From positions 1 to 5,402 of the forward strand of contig CASFHJ010000079.1 of assembly GCA_949294425.1 (NCBI GenBank): DNA of 5,402 nucleotides, in the 5' to 3' direction. The position numbers and the translations under genes were made by a program. Below the pieces are notes generated by a model, which was not told the origin of the DNA, did no database searches, and worked only from the letters and a program-made list of their open reading frames with translations. This DNA comes from an uncultured Campylobacter sp. (GTDB taxonomy: Bacteria > Campylobacterota > Campylobacteria > Campylobacterales > Campylobacteraceae). Below are positions 1 through 5,402 of the stretch, piece by piece; the stretch's first letter is position 1, and each line of letters begins with the position of its first letter.

Positions 1-207
1 AGCTCATTGATTTATTTTTTAGAATTTCTTAAGGGTGCTTCTTGGGCTTTTATGCTCTTTGGAGCATTCTATTATTTTAGCATATATGGAAATTCTATTT
101 TCCATCTTTGTCTAGGTGCTATACCGGGATTTTTTATGCTTATGATTTCTTTTTTATTGCTTGAAAATTATGAGCTAAAAGAAAGCTTAAAACTTAAGGA
201 AAAATAA
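1..207 (+). CDS. Small two-helix membrane protein, unknown function, probably partial at the left edge
   Basis: I do not recognise this protein. The frame is open to the left edge (two Ser codons precede a TTG at 7), so it either starts at that TTG, giving 66 residues, or begins outside the window; too little sequence lies upstream to judge a ribosome binding site. The first internal ATG is at 52, inside the first hydrophobic segment, and is an unlikely start. Counting from the TTG, it has two hydrophobic stretches at about residues 8-28 and 31-52, separated by a short Gly-Asn-Ser turn, then a charged Lys/Glu-rich tail (53-66), which suggests a helical hairpin in the inner membrane. Its TAA shares one base with the gatB ATG, so the two are probably co-transcribed and coupled. 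The overlap and the membrane-like composition support a real gene; the function is open. Confidence 0.6.
   Translation, partial: SSLIYFLEFLKGASWAFMLFGAFYYFSIYGNSIFHLCLGAIPGFFMLMISFLLLENYELKESLKLKEK
196..200 (+). promoter_or_regulatory. Ribosome binding site of gatB
   Basis: AAGGA lies 6 nt before the ATG at 207, within the last codons of the upstream small membrane-protein gene. It fixes the gatB start at the TAATG overlap, and it shows that gatB can start translation on its own as well as by coupling. Confidence 0.7.
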
Positions 208-1625
208 TGTTTGAAGTAGTAATAGGACTTGAAGTTCATACTCAACTTAATACCAAAAGTAAGATTTTTTGTTCTTGCAAAACCTCTTTTGGAGAGGAAG
301 CAAATACAAATGTATGCCCTACCTGTCTAGCCTTGCCCGGTGCTTTACCGGTTCTAAACAAAGAAGCTGTCAGCAAGGCAGTGTCCTTTGGCAAGGCTAT
401 AAATGCAAAGATAAATGAAAAGAGTATCTTTAATAGAAAAAATTATTTTTATCCAGACTTACCAAAGGCTTATCAAATCTCTCAGTTTGATGTGCCTATA
501 GTTGAAAATGGAGAGCTTTTTATCTTTGTTGATGGAAGAGAAAAACGCATAGGTATAACAAGGGCTCATTTAGAAGAAGATGCTGGTAAAAATATACATG
601 AGAATTCTTTTTCAAAGGTTGACTTAAATCGTGCGGGAACGCCTTTGCTTGAGATAGTAAGTGAGCCTGATTTAAGAAGTAGTGATGAGGCTGTGGCTTA
701 TCTTAAAAAACTACATTCTATAATAAGATTTTTAGATATTTCAGATGCAAATATGCAAGAAGGTTCTTTTCGCTGCGATGTAAATGTAAGCATTCGTCCT
801 AAAAATGAGGATAAATTTTATACTAGGGTGGAAATTAAAAATTTAAATTCTTTTCGTTTTATACAAAAGGCTATTGATTACGAGGTGCAAAGGCAAAGTG
901 AGGCTTGGCAAGACGGGGTTTACGAAAAAGAGGTCGTGCAAGAAACTAGGCTTTTTGATACTACAAAACTTGTAACAAAAAGCATGAGAAATAAAGAAGA
1001 TAGTGCTGAATATAGGTATTTTCCAGACCCAGATTTATTGCCTGTGCTTTTAGAAAAAGAAATGTTAGAGGTAAAATTACCTGAACTACCGGACGATAAA
1101 AGACAAAGATATGTAAAAGATCTTGGTATAAAGGAAGCAGATGCTATTATCTTAACCTCTTCTTTGGAGCTTTCTAAATTTTTTGATTTTTTGATTTCTA
1201 AAAACTTAAACCCAAAGCTTTGTGTAACATGGTTAAACACAGAACTCATGGGGCTTTTAAAAGCTGATTATAGTATAGAAAATTCTCCGGTATCTGCTGA
1301 GAAACTAGCTTCTTTATTGCTTAGGATACAAGATAATACCATAAGTGCAAAGGCTGCTAAGGATATATTAGCTTACATATTTGAAAATACAAGCATAGAG
1401 GTTGATGAGGCTATAGATAAGCTAGGTTTAAAACAGGTTAGCGATGATGCCTCTATAGAAAAGATAATTGATGAACTTTTAGCTAAGAATGCTGATAAGG
1501 TAGCTGAATATAAGGCTGGCAAGGATAAGCTTTTTGGCTTTTTTGTAGGACAGACCATGAAAGAAGGTAAGGGTGCTTTTAATCCCGCTAAGGTAAATGA
1601 GATCTTAAAAGCAAAGCTTAGTTAA
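207..1625 (+). CDS. gatB: Aspartyl/glutamyl-tRNA(Asn/Gln) amidotransferase subunit B
   Basis: GatB is the tRNA-binding kinase subunit of cytoplasmic GatCAB. It phosphorylates Glu or Asp misacylated on tRNA(Gln) or tRNA(Asn), and the GatA-derived ammonia then completes the amide. Helicobacter-type bacteria lacking GlnRS and/or AsnRS depend on it. At 472 residues it has the usual family length. The N-terminal cradle domain opens with [10 protein letters not shown] (5-14) and carries four Cys (C22, C24, C37, C40) matching the known zinc site. YFYPDLPK at 80-87 and HLEEDAGK at 121-128 are typical, and [16 protein letters not shown] (139-154) fits the GatB signature, with E124 and E149 as likely Mg ligands. 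The rest, from about 325, is the helical and YqeY-like tail domain ending in the conserved [13 protein letters not shown] segment. It overlaps both neighbours by one base. gatA and gatC are not in the window; scattered gat genes are common in this group. Confidence 0.97.
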   Translation: MFEVVIGLEVHTQLNTKSKIFCSCKTSFGEEANTNVCPTCLALPGALPVLNKEAVSKAVSFGKAINAKINEKSIFNRKNYFYPDLPKAYQISQFDVPIVENGELFIFVDGREKRIGITRAHLEEDAGKNIHENSFSKVDLNRAGTPLLEIVSEPDLRSSDEAVAYLKKLHSIIRFLDISDANMQEGSFRCDVNVSIRPKNEDKFYTRVEIKNLNSFRFIQKAIDYEVQRQSEAWQDGVYEKEVVQETRLFDTTKLVTKSMRNKEDSAEYRYFPDPDLLPVLLEKEMLEVKLPELPDDKRQRYVKDLGIKEADAIILTSSLELSKFFDFLISKNLNPKLCVTWLNTELMGLLKADYSIENSPVSAEKLASLLLRIQDNTISAKAAKDILAYIFENTSIEVDEAIDKLGLKQVSDDASIEKIIDELLAKNADKVAEYKAGKDKLFGFFVGQTMKEGKGAFNPAKVNEILKAKLS

Positions 1626-2521
1626 TGAGCATAGCTGTAATTGGAGCTGGAAAGTGGGGTACTGCACTTTACCATTCTTTTTCCAAAAATAACGAGTGTT
1701 ATATAAGCTCTCCTAGAAAGCGTGATATAAAAAATTTTATAAGTATAGATGAGGCTTTAGATAGTGAATTTTTAGTATTTGCTTTAAGCACGCAAGGTCT
1801 TTTTGACTGGCTTAAGGCAAATTTTAAAAATAAGGGACAAAAAATTTTACTTGCCTCAAAGGGCGTTGATTATGCAAATCTCAAATTTTTAGATGAGATT
1901 TTTTTAAATTTTATATCAAAAGAGCAGCTTTGTGTGCTAAGTGGACCTTCTTTTGCCGCTGAGGTTATGCAAGATTTACCTTGCGCCCTTGTTTTAAGCG
2001 CCTTTGAGGAAAGCCTTTCTAAAAAATTTGCCTCTTTTTTTCCAAAACATATAAAAGTTTACATAAGCTCTGATGTAAGAGGTGCTGAAATTTGTGGCGC
2101 TTATAAAAATGTTTTAGCCATAGCAAGTGGCATAAGCGATGGTTTAAAGCTTGGCAATAATGCAAGGGCCTCTCTTATGGCAAGAGGTCTTGTTGAAATG
2201 CACCGCTTTGGTAAGGCTTTTGGCGCTAGTGATGAAACCTTTTTGGGCTTAAGTGGCGCTGGAGACCTTTTTTTAAGTGCTTCTTCAGCTCTTTCTAGAA
2301 ATTATAGAGTCGGCTTTATGTTATCTCAAGGTAAGAATTTAGATGAAATTTTGCTTGATTTAAGGGAGGTGGCAGAGGGCGTAAAAACATGCTTTGCCAT
2401 AGAAAAGATAGCCGCTGAAAAAGAAATTTATACACCTATAGCAAAGGAACTAGCTTTGATACTTCGCGGAAAAGACATAGAGCTTTCTTTAAAAGACTTG
2501 TTAAGGCAAAATAGATGTTGA
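1625..2521 (+). CDS. gpsA: NAD(P)+-dependent glycerol-3-phosphate dehydrogenase
   Basis: GpsA reduces dihydroxyacetone phosphate to sn-glycerol 3-phosphate in the cytoplasm, providing the backbone for phospholipids. The Rossmann nucleotide-binding motif is at the very N-terminus (GAGKWGTA, 7-14), followed by ASKG (77-80, family Lys at 79) and LSGPSFAAEV (105-114). The C-terminal helical domain holds CGAYKNVLAIASG (157-169) with the expected catalytic Lys161, NNARASLMARG (178-188), GLSGAGDLFLSASS (208-221), SRNYRVG (224-230) and VAEGVKT (249-255). At 298 residues it is shorter than the roughly 330 typical of E. coli-type GpsA; the shortening lies in the first 60 residues between the Rossmann motif and the second beta-alpha unit. 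The segment where most homologues read AVPSQ is ALSTQ here, which I recall as usual in Campylobacter. The ATG shares a base with the gatB TAA and has no clear Shine-Dalgarno, so its translation probably depends on coupling. Confidence 0.97.
   Translation: MSIAVIGAGKWGTALYHSFSKNNECYISSPRKRDIKNFISIDEALDSEFLVFALSTQGLFDWLKANFKNKGQKILLASKGVDYANLKFLDEIFLNFISKEQLCVLSGPSFAAEVMQDLPCALVLSAFEESLSKKFASFFPKHIKVYISSDVRGAEICGAYKNVLAIASGISDGLKLGNNARASLMARGLVEMHRFGKAFGASDETFLGLSGAGDLFLSASSALSRNYRVGFMLSQGKNLDEILLDLREVAEGVKTCFAIEKIAAEKEIYTPIAKELALILRGKDIELSLKDLLRQNRC
2503..2506 (+). promoter_or_regulatory. Ribosome binding site of pyrC2
   Basis: AAGG inside the last gpsA codons sits 8 nt before the ATG at 2515. 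It supports that ATG over the adjacent in-frame TTG at 2518, giving a 7-nt overlap with gpsA. Confidence 0.55.
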
Positions 2522-3687
2522 TTAAAAATGCTAGAATTTATGGCGAGGACTTAAAAGATTTAAGGATAAAAGACGGGCTTATAGTAGAACTTTCAAATAA
2601 CTTGCAAGATAGCGATTTCTTTGATGCTAGAGGACTTACCCTGCTTCCTTCTTTTGTGGATTTAAATGTAAATTTTAAAAATGATATTTTTAGTGTAGAA
2701 AATTTAAATCTTTTAGAAGAAGAGTGCTTAAGAGGTGGATTTTGTGCCGTTTTATTGCGTGATAAGATGAATTATGATGAACATAGCTTCGAGCTTTTTG
2801 TAGACAAGCTTAAAAGTCTTAGGCTTGATTTTTTTGCCTCGGTATCTTTGTTAGATGAGGATAAAAAGGTAAAAAATATTTCAAGTTTAGTTGATAAAGG
2901 GGCTAAGGTCTTAGAGCTTAAAAGCTCTTTTAGGGCTAGTCATATAAAACAAGCTATCTTGTATGCTAAAATGAAAAATATACCTGTATTTATTTTTTGC
3001 TATGATGATGACTTTGATGATGGTGGAGTCATGAATGATGGAGAGCTTAGTTTTTCTATGGGTCTTTGTGGTATAAGTGAGCTTTCTGAGTTAAGTGAGA
3101 TAGCAAAGATAAAAGAAATAGTAAAATTTTATAAACCTAAAGCTATTTTTGAAAACCTAAGTCTAGCTACATCTTTAGACCTCTTAGAAAAAGAGGATTT
3201 AAAAATTTTAAGCATACACAATCTCATAAAAGATGAGAATTCCTGTGAAAATTTCAACACCTATGCGAAGCTTTTACCCACACTTCGAAAAAAAAGTGAT
3301 GTTTTAGCCTTAAGACAAGCTTTAAAGGAAGGTAGAATAAATTTTTTAAGCTCTTTTCACAGCCCAAAATCACTACATTTAAAGGATTTAGCCTTTGATG
3401 AGGCTGCCTTTGGAGTGCATAGTATAAGCGAGTATTTTAGCCTTTGCAATAGTTTTTTTATCAAAAAGTCCCTACTTTCTTGGCGACAGCTTTGTATCTA
3501 CACTAGCTTAAACCCTGCAAATTTGCTTGGATTAAACTGCGGAGAGATAGCCATAGGAAAGGAAGCATCATTTATACTTGTAGATGAAAATGAAAAAGTA
3601 AAAGTGCCTAAAAATTCACTTTATGCAAATGATGATTTAAAAGGAAGCATAAAGCACCATTTTATAAGAGCCAAACAAATTTTTTAG
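2515..3687 (+). CDS. pyrC2: Dihydroorotase-like protein (PyrC2), probably catalytically inactive
   Basis: This 390-residue protein has the layout of type I dihydroorotases in the amidohydrolase superfamily. It starts with a short beta-rich segment (LIKNARIYG, 2-10), then the LPSFVDLNVNF strand (44-54), a barrel core containing MNDGELSFSMGLCGISELSELSE-type sequence (173-195), FDEAAFGVHSI (294-304), and the closing SLNPANLLGL (331-340) and GEIAIGKEASFILVD (343-357) composite-domain segments. The residues that would bind zinc are missing: the DxHxH motif reads D49-L-N51-V-N53, the usual His-containing HxED region reads CYDDD (162-166), the HxST-type His is E213 (ENLSLAT), and TDHAPH reads SFHSPK (280-285), so the catalytic Asp is F281. 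By analogy with the inactive PyrC' of Pseudomonas, which holds aspartate carbamoyltransferase together, it may be structural; that role is inference. The name follows C. jejuni and H. pylori usage. A separate true PyrC is expected elsewhere in the genome. Confidence 0.9.
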   Translation: MLIKNARIYGEDLKDLRIKDGLIVELSNNLQDSDFFDARGLTLLPSFVDLNVNFKNDIFSVENLNLLEEECLRGGFCAVLLRDKMNYDEHSFELFVDKLKSLRLDFFASVSLLDEDKKVKNISSLVDKGAKVLELKSSFRASHIKQAILYAKMKNIPVFIFCYDDDFDDGGVMNDGELSFSMGLCGISELSELSEIAKIKEIVKFYKPKAIFENLSLATSLDLLEKEDLKILSIHNLIKDENSCENFNTYAKLLPTLRKKSDVLALRQALKEGRINFLSSFHSPKSLHLKDLAFDEAAFGVHSISEYFSLCNSFFIKKSLLSWRQLCIYTSLNPANLLGLNCGEIAIGKEASFILVDENEKVKVPKNSLYANDDLKGSIKHHFIRAKQIF

Positions 3688-3693
3688 AAAGGA
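3688..3693 (+). promoter_or_regulatory. Ribosome binding site of the doxX-like gene
   Basis: AAAGGA directly follows the pyrC2 stop codon and lies 5 nt before the ATG at 3699. It is the strongest Shine-Dalgarno on the plus strand here, fitting the only junction of this gene run without an overlap. Confidence 0.75.
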
Positions 3694-3698
3694 TACAC

Positions 3699-4091
3699 AT
3701 GCAAGACTTTGGAATTTTAATTTTACGCCTAAACGTAGGGATCTTAATGCTACTTCATGGTCTAGAAAAGATATACAATGGTATAGATCGTATAAAAGAT
3801 AGTGTTGTGGCTTTTTCTTTGCCTGAACTTATGGCTTATGGGGTTTATCTTGGGGAATTTTTGGCGCCTATTTTGATTATACTTGGAGTCTTTACTAGAC
3901 TTGCTTCTTTGGCTTTAATTTTTACTATGTTTTTTGCTTCCTTTGTTGTTTTAGGCGGAAATTTTGAAGGATATTTATCCTTGAATGAATACGGAGGCTG
4001 GATAGTCGAGCTTCAAGCCCTTTACGCATTTTCTTGCTTGGCTCTTATCTTTTTAGGACCTGGCAGGTTTTCTTTGTTTAATAAATTTTAA
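3699..4091 (+). CDS. DoxX family inner-membrane protein
   Basis: A 130-residue, very hydrophobic protein with four likely transmembrane helices at about residues 5-22, 43-63, 67-87 and 104-121. Family marks are the first-helix LRLNVGILMLLHGLEK (9-24), with the LR...G...HG..K pattern, the second-helix GEFLAPILIILGVFTRLA (52-69), with GE..API and the G..TR turn, and the terminal GPGRFSLF (120-127). This is the usual size for the DoxX/YphA group. Founding members are linked to a terminal quinol oxidase (archaeal DoxD/DoxA) and others to oxidative stress or thiol handling, but the family is functionally mixed and nothing here fixes the substrate. No Cys lies in a CxxC arrangement; the single Cys is C113. 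It begins 11 nt after pyrC2 and is the last gene before a terminator, so it probably travels on the gatB-gpsA-pyrC2 transcript. I do not recall a doxX gene next to pyrC2 in C. jejuni, so it may be a lineage-specific insertion. Confidence 0.88.
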   Translation: MQDFGILILRLNVGILMLLHGLEKIYNGIDRIKDSVVAFSLPELMAYGVYLGEFLAPILIILGVFTRLASLALIFTMFFASFVVLGGNFEGYLSLNEYGGWIVELQALYAFSCLALIFLGPGRFSLFNKF

Positions 4092-4094
4092 AAG

Positions 4095-4115
4095 AAAAGG
4101 GGGCTTACCCCTTTT
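4095..4115. terminator. Probable bidirectional intrinsic terminator between convergent operons
   Basis: A perfect 8-bp stem, AAAAGGGG paired with CCCCTTTT, encloses the 5-nt loop GCTTA. On the plus strand it begins 3 nt after the doxX-like stop and is followed by TTTTAAATTTT. On the minus strand the same stem is followed by TTTTCTTTT. Both reading directions therefore have a GC-rich stem plus a T-rich tract, which suits its place between two convergent gene sets. The remaining 48 nt up to the hydD stop is plain A/T-rich sequence in which I see nothing further. Confidence 0.8.
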
Positions 4116-4163
4116 AAATTTTAAGTAAATCATAGCAAGTAAACAAAATAAAAAAGAAATTTT

Positions 4164-4697
4164 TTAATTCTTATAAAATGATCTTGCTAGGTCTTGTAAG
4201 CAATGGTTAGCTACTTTCTTACAAGAAAAACCTTCTTTTTGCAGATGTTTTATTAGGGTGTCTTCCATTATTTTAGCAGCATTTATAAGCTCCTTTGAAA
4301 GCTCTAAACTCATTTGCTCTATCCTTTTTGGTACACAGCCTAGTATGTGAGTTTGTGGTAGGTCTCCTAGTAGCTCTATGTATTGCAGAGTTTGAAGCAT
4401 TTCCACCTCGTGCGCACTACCGCTCCAAGAAATTTTACTTGGCATTGCCTCATACGGAAAGAAAAAAACATCACCAGCCTTAGCTTCATCAGCATCTATG
4501 CAGTCTATAAGTATCATCTTATCATAAGCTGCTATTATGTAGCTAAGTTGCATAGCTAAGGTCCCTCCATCTATGAAGTCTATGCTATGTTTTTCGCTTT
4601 TAAATTCATAGTTTTTTTCTATCTGTTTGCAAAGATGAACGCCTAAGCCTTCATCTGCAAACACTACATTTCCTATCCCTAAGACCAAGAATTTCAA
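4164..4697 (-). CDS. hydD: [NiFe]-hydrogenase maturation endopeptidase
   Basis: HydD belongs to the HybD/HyaD/HupD protease family, which removes the C-terminal tail of the hydrogenase large subunit (HydB) in the cytoplasm after nickel has been inserted. The 177-residue protein has the family's opening motif GIGNVVFADEGLGV (7-20) containing D15-E16, a central LIDCIDAD segment (63-70) and SAHEVEM (94-100). By family alignment with E. coli HybD (E16, D62, H93), the nickel-sensing ligands would be E16, D65 and H96, so it appears active. The start is TTG at 4697-4695 (TTGA overlap with the hydC stop); the family motif begins almost at once and the next Met is residue 49, so no other start fits. 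The upstream GAAGAAG is only a weak ribosome binding sequence, so translation probably relies on coupling to hydC. The tail after about residue 150 (including C159 and C166) is less conserved in the family. It is the last gene of the hyd operon. Confidence 0.95.
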   Translation of the reverse strand: MKFLVLGIGNVVFADEGLGVHLCKQIEKNYEFKSEKHSIDFIDGGTLAMQLSYIIAAYDKMILIDCIDADEAKAGDVFFFPYEAMPSKISWSGSAHEVEMLQTLQYIELLGDLPQTHILGCVPKRIEQMSLELSKELINAAKIMEDTLIKHLQKEGFSCKKVANHCLQDLARSFYKN

Positions 4698-5383
4698 TGT
4701 TCTTCTTCGTATTTATAGCCACTTACTATGGCATCTGTTGAGCCGTCTTTATTTTTGATAGAATTTAAAACAACTATATACACATGTATAGGAACAAAGA
4801 TTATCACAAACCACATAAAGAGCCTATGATATGTCCTTACCTCAGAAAGCCCTCCAAACATCGACTCAATAGGTCTTAAAAAACCATAAACAAAGCCACC
4901 AAGACCATTGTGGTAATTGTGCATATATAGGATAAGCCCTGTTAAGACAAGCCCTACAAAGACAACATAAAGTATGAAGTATGTTATAAATTGTATAGGA
5001 TTGTAAGCACCTCTTAGTTTCGGGTGTTTTCCTATGCAAAGATAAAATTTAAGTTGATCTATCCATACTTGCTTATCGACAATATCTTTAATACTGACTC
5101 TTTCTATTCTACTTGTGTTATCAGCAAAAAATAAATATATCTTAAAGATAATACAAGCTATAAAGGCGAAGCCAAAGATCTCATGTGCGAAGCGATATAG
5201 GCTTTGCACTAAAACATCATCGCTTGGGTATTGATATACATAGGATATGTAAAAGCCAGTTAACACCAAAACCGCTATGCTTATAGCCCTTATCCAGTGT
5301 GCTATCCTAAGACCTAAGCTAAATTCATAAACTGCTTGTCTATTTCCATCGCTTTTTTTGTGCTGTGAAGTAGCCTCTTGCAT
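4694..5383 (-). CDS. hydC: [NiFe]-hydrogenase diheme cytochrome b subunit
   Basis: HydC anchors the periplasm-facing uptake hydrogenase HydAB in the inner membrane and carries electrons from hydrogen to menaquinone, supporting hydrogen-dependent respiration. The 229-residue length is normal for the family. Four main transmembrane helices lie at about residues 29-50, 62-86, 130-154 and 186-208. The heme-ligand histidines are all visible: H29 in RIAHWIRAISIAVLVLTG (26-43), which fits the first NiFe-hydrogenase cytochrome b signature; H67 in RFAHEIFG (64-71); H186 in RTYHRLFMWF (183-192), the second signature; and H200 in VPIHVY (197-202). The N-terminal 25 and C-terminal 20 residues are polar. 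The ATG is preceded by AAAGGA at 6 nt spacing, so the start is well supported. Its TGA overlaps the hydD start by 4 nt. hydB, and before it hydA, should lie upstream beyond the right edge. Confidence 0.96.
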   Translation of the reverse strand: MQEATSQHKKSDGNRQAVYEFSLGLRIAHWIRAISIAVLVLTGFYISYVYQYPSDDVLVQSLYRFAHEIFGFAFIACIIFKIYLFFADNTSRIERVSIKDIVDKQVWIDQLKFYLCIGKHPKLRGAYNPIQFITYFILYVVFVGLVLTGLILYMHNYHNGLGGFVYGFLRPIESMFGGLSEVRTYHRLFMWFVIIFVPIHVYIVVLNSIKNKDGSTDAIVSGYKYEEEH

Positions 5384-5389
5384 TCTTTA

Positions 5390-5395
5390 TCCTTT
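5390..5395 (-). promoter_or_regulatory. Ribosome binding site of hydC
   Basis: On the minus strand AAAGGA stands 6 nt before the hydC ATG, confirming that start. Just upstream of it, bases 5398-5396 read TGA on the minus strand, which could be the stop codon of hydB, but only a few bases are visible and the frame cannot be tested. Confidence 0.75.
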
Positions 5396-5402
5396 CAGAT
5401 AT

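Noticed and set aside
920..1249. 109-residue open frame on the minus strand
   Set aside because: It lies wholly inside gatB, which has strong family motifs in its own frame. The translation is Ser/Phe-rich low-complexity, typical of the antisense of an AT-rich gene, and no motif or ribosome binding site supports it.
1373..1558. 61-residue open frame on the minus strand
   Set aside because: It is antisense to the conserved GatB tail domain, with Ser/Leu-rich composition and no supporting signal.
2515..3687. Calling this gene the functional pyrC of pyrimidine synthesis
   Set aside because: The zinc-binding and catalytic residues of dihydroorotase are replaced (HxH by NxN, Asp of TDHAPH by Phe), so only a dihydroorotase-like label is justified.
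2515..3687. Calling pyrC2 a pseudogene because the active site is lost
   Set aside because: The frame is full length and uninterrupted, has a ribosome binding site and retains the family's structural motifs, which points to a retained non-enzymatic role and not to decay.
4149..4172. A possible second hairpin or promoter in the A/T-rich tract near the hydD stop
   Set aside because: Only a 5-bp A/T-dominated pairing with a 9-nt loop is possible and no credible -10/-35 pair faces a gene, so it looks like plain AT-rich spacer.
4295..4483. 62-residue open frame on the plus strand
   Set aside because: It is antisense to hydD across the conserved active-site region, and no family resemblance or start signal supports it.

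Overview
The window looks like chromosomal DNA from a Campylobacter or a close campylobacterotal relative. The DNA is AT-rich, codons favour A/T in the third position, genes are packed end to end with overlaps, and the gatB, gpsA, pyrC2 and hydC/hydD proteins read like the C. jejuni versions as I remember them. No database search was possible, so the genus call is recognition, not measurement. I see no tRNA, rRNA, insertion sequence, CRISPR array or prophage.

Left part (1-4091, plus strand): five reading frames run in one direction with almost no spacing. They are the end of a small two-helix membrane protein, gatB (tRNA amidotransferase subunit B), gpsA (glycerol-3-phosphate dehydrogenase), pyrC2 (a dihydroorotase-like protein) and a DoxX-family membrane protein. 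The junctions are a 1-nt overlap, a 1-nt overlap, a 7-nt overlap and an 11-nt gap, so this is very likely one translationally coupled operon. The products serve unrelated processes (translation, phospholipid precursors, pyrimidine-related, membrane), so the coupling looks like genome compaction more than a shared pathway.

Middle (4092-4163): a 72-nt convergent gap holds a GC-rich hairpin flanked by T-rich tracts on both strands, a good candidate for a bidirectional terminator.

Right part (4164-5402, minus strand): the last two genes of a respiratory uptake [NiFe]-hydrogenase operon. These are hydC (membrane diheme cytochrome b that passes electrons to menaquinone) and hydD (protease that matures the large subunit), overlapping by 4 nt. 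hydA and hydB would be expected beyond the right edge.

The most notable observation is that PyrC2 keeps the dihydroorotase-type frame but has lost nearly all recognisable metal-binding and catalytic residues, so it is probably not an enzyme. I found no evidence for a previously undescribed system; the rest is ordinary housekeeping and respiratory gene content in an arrangement that differs from the C. jejuni one I recall.
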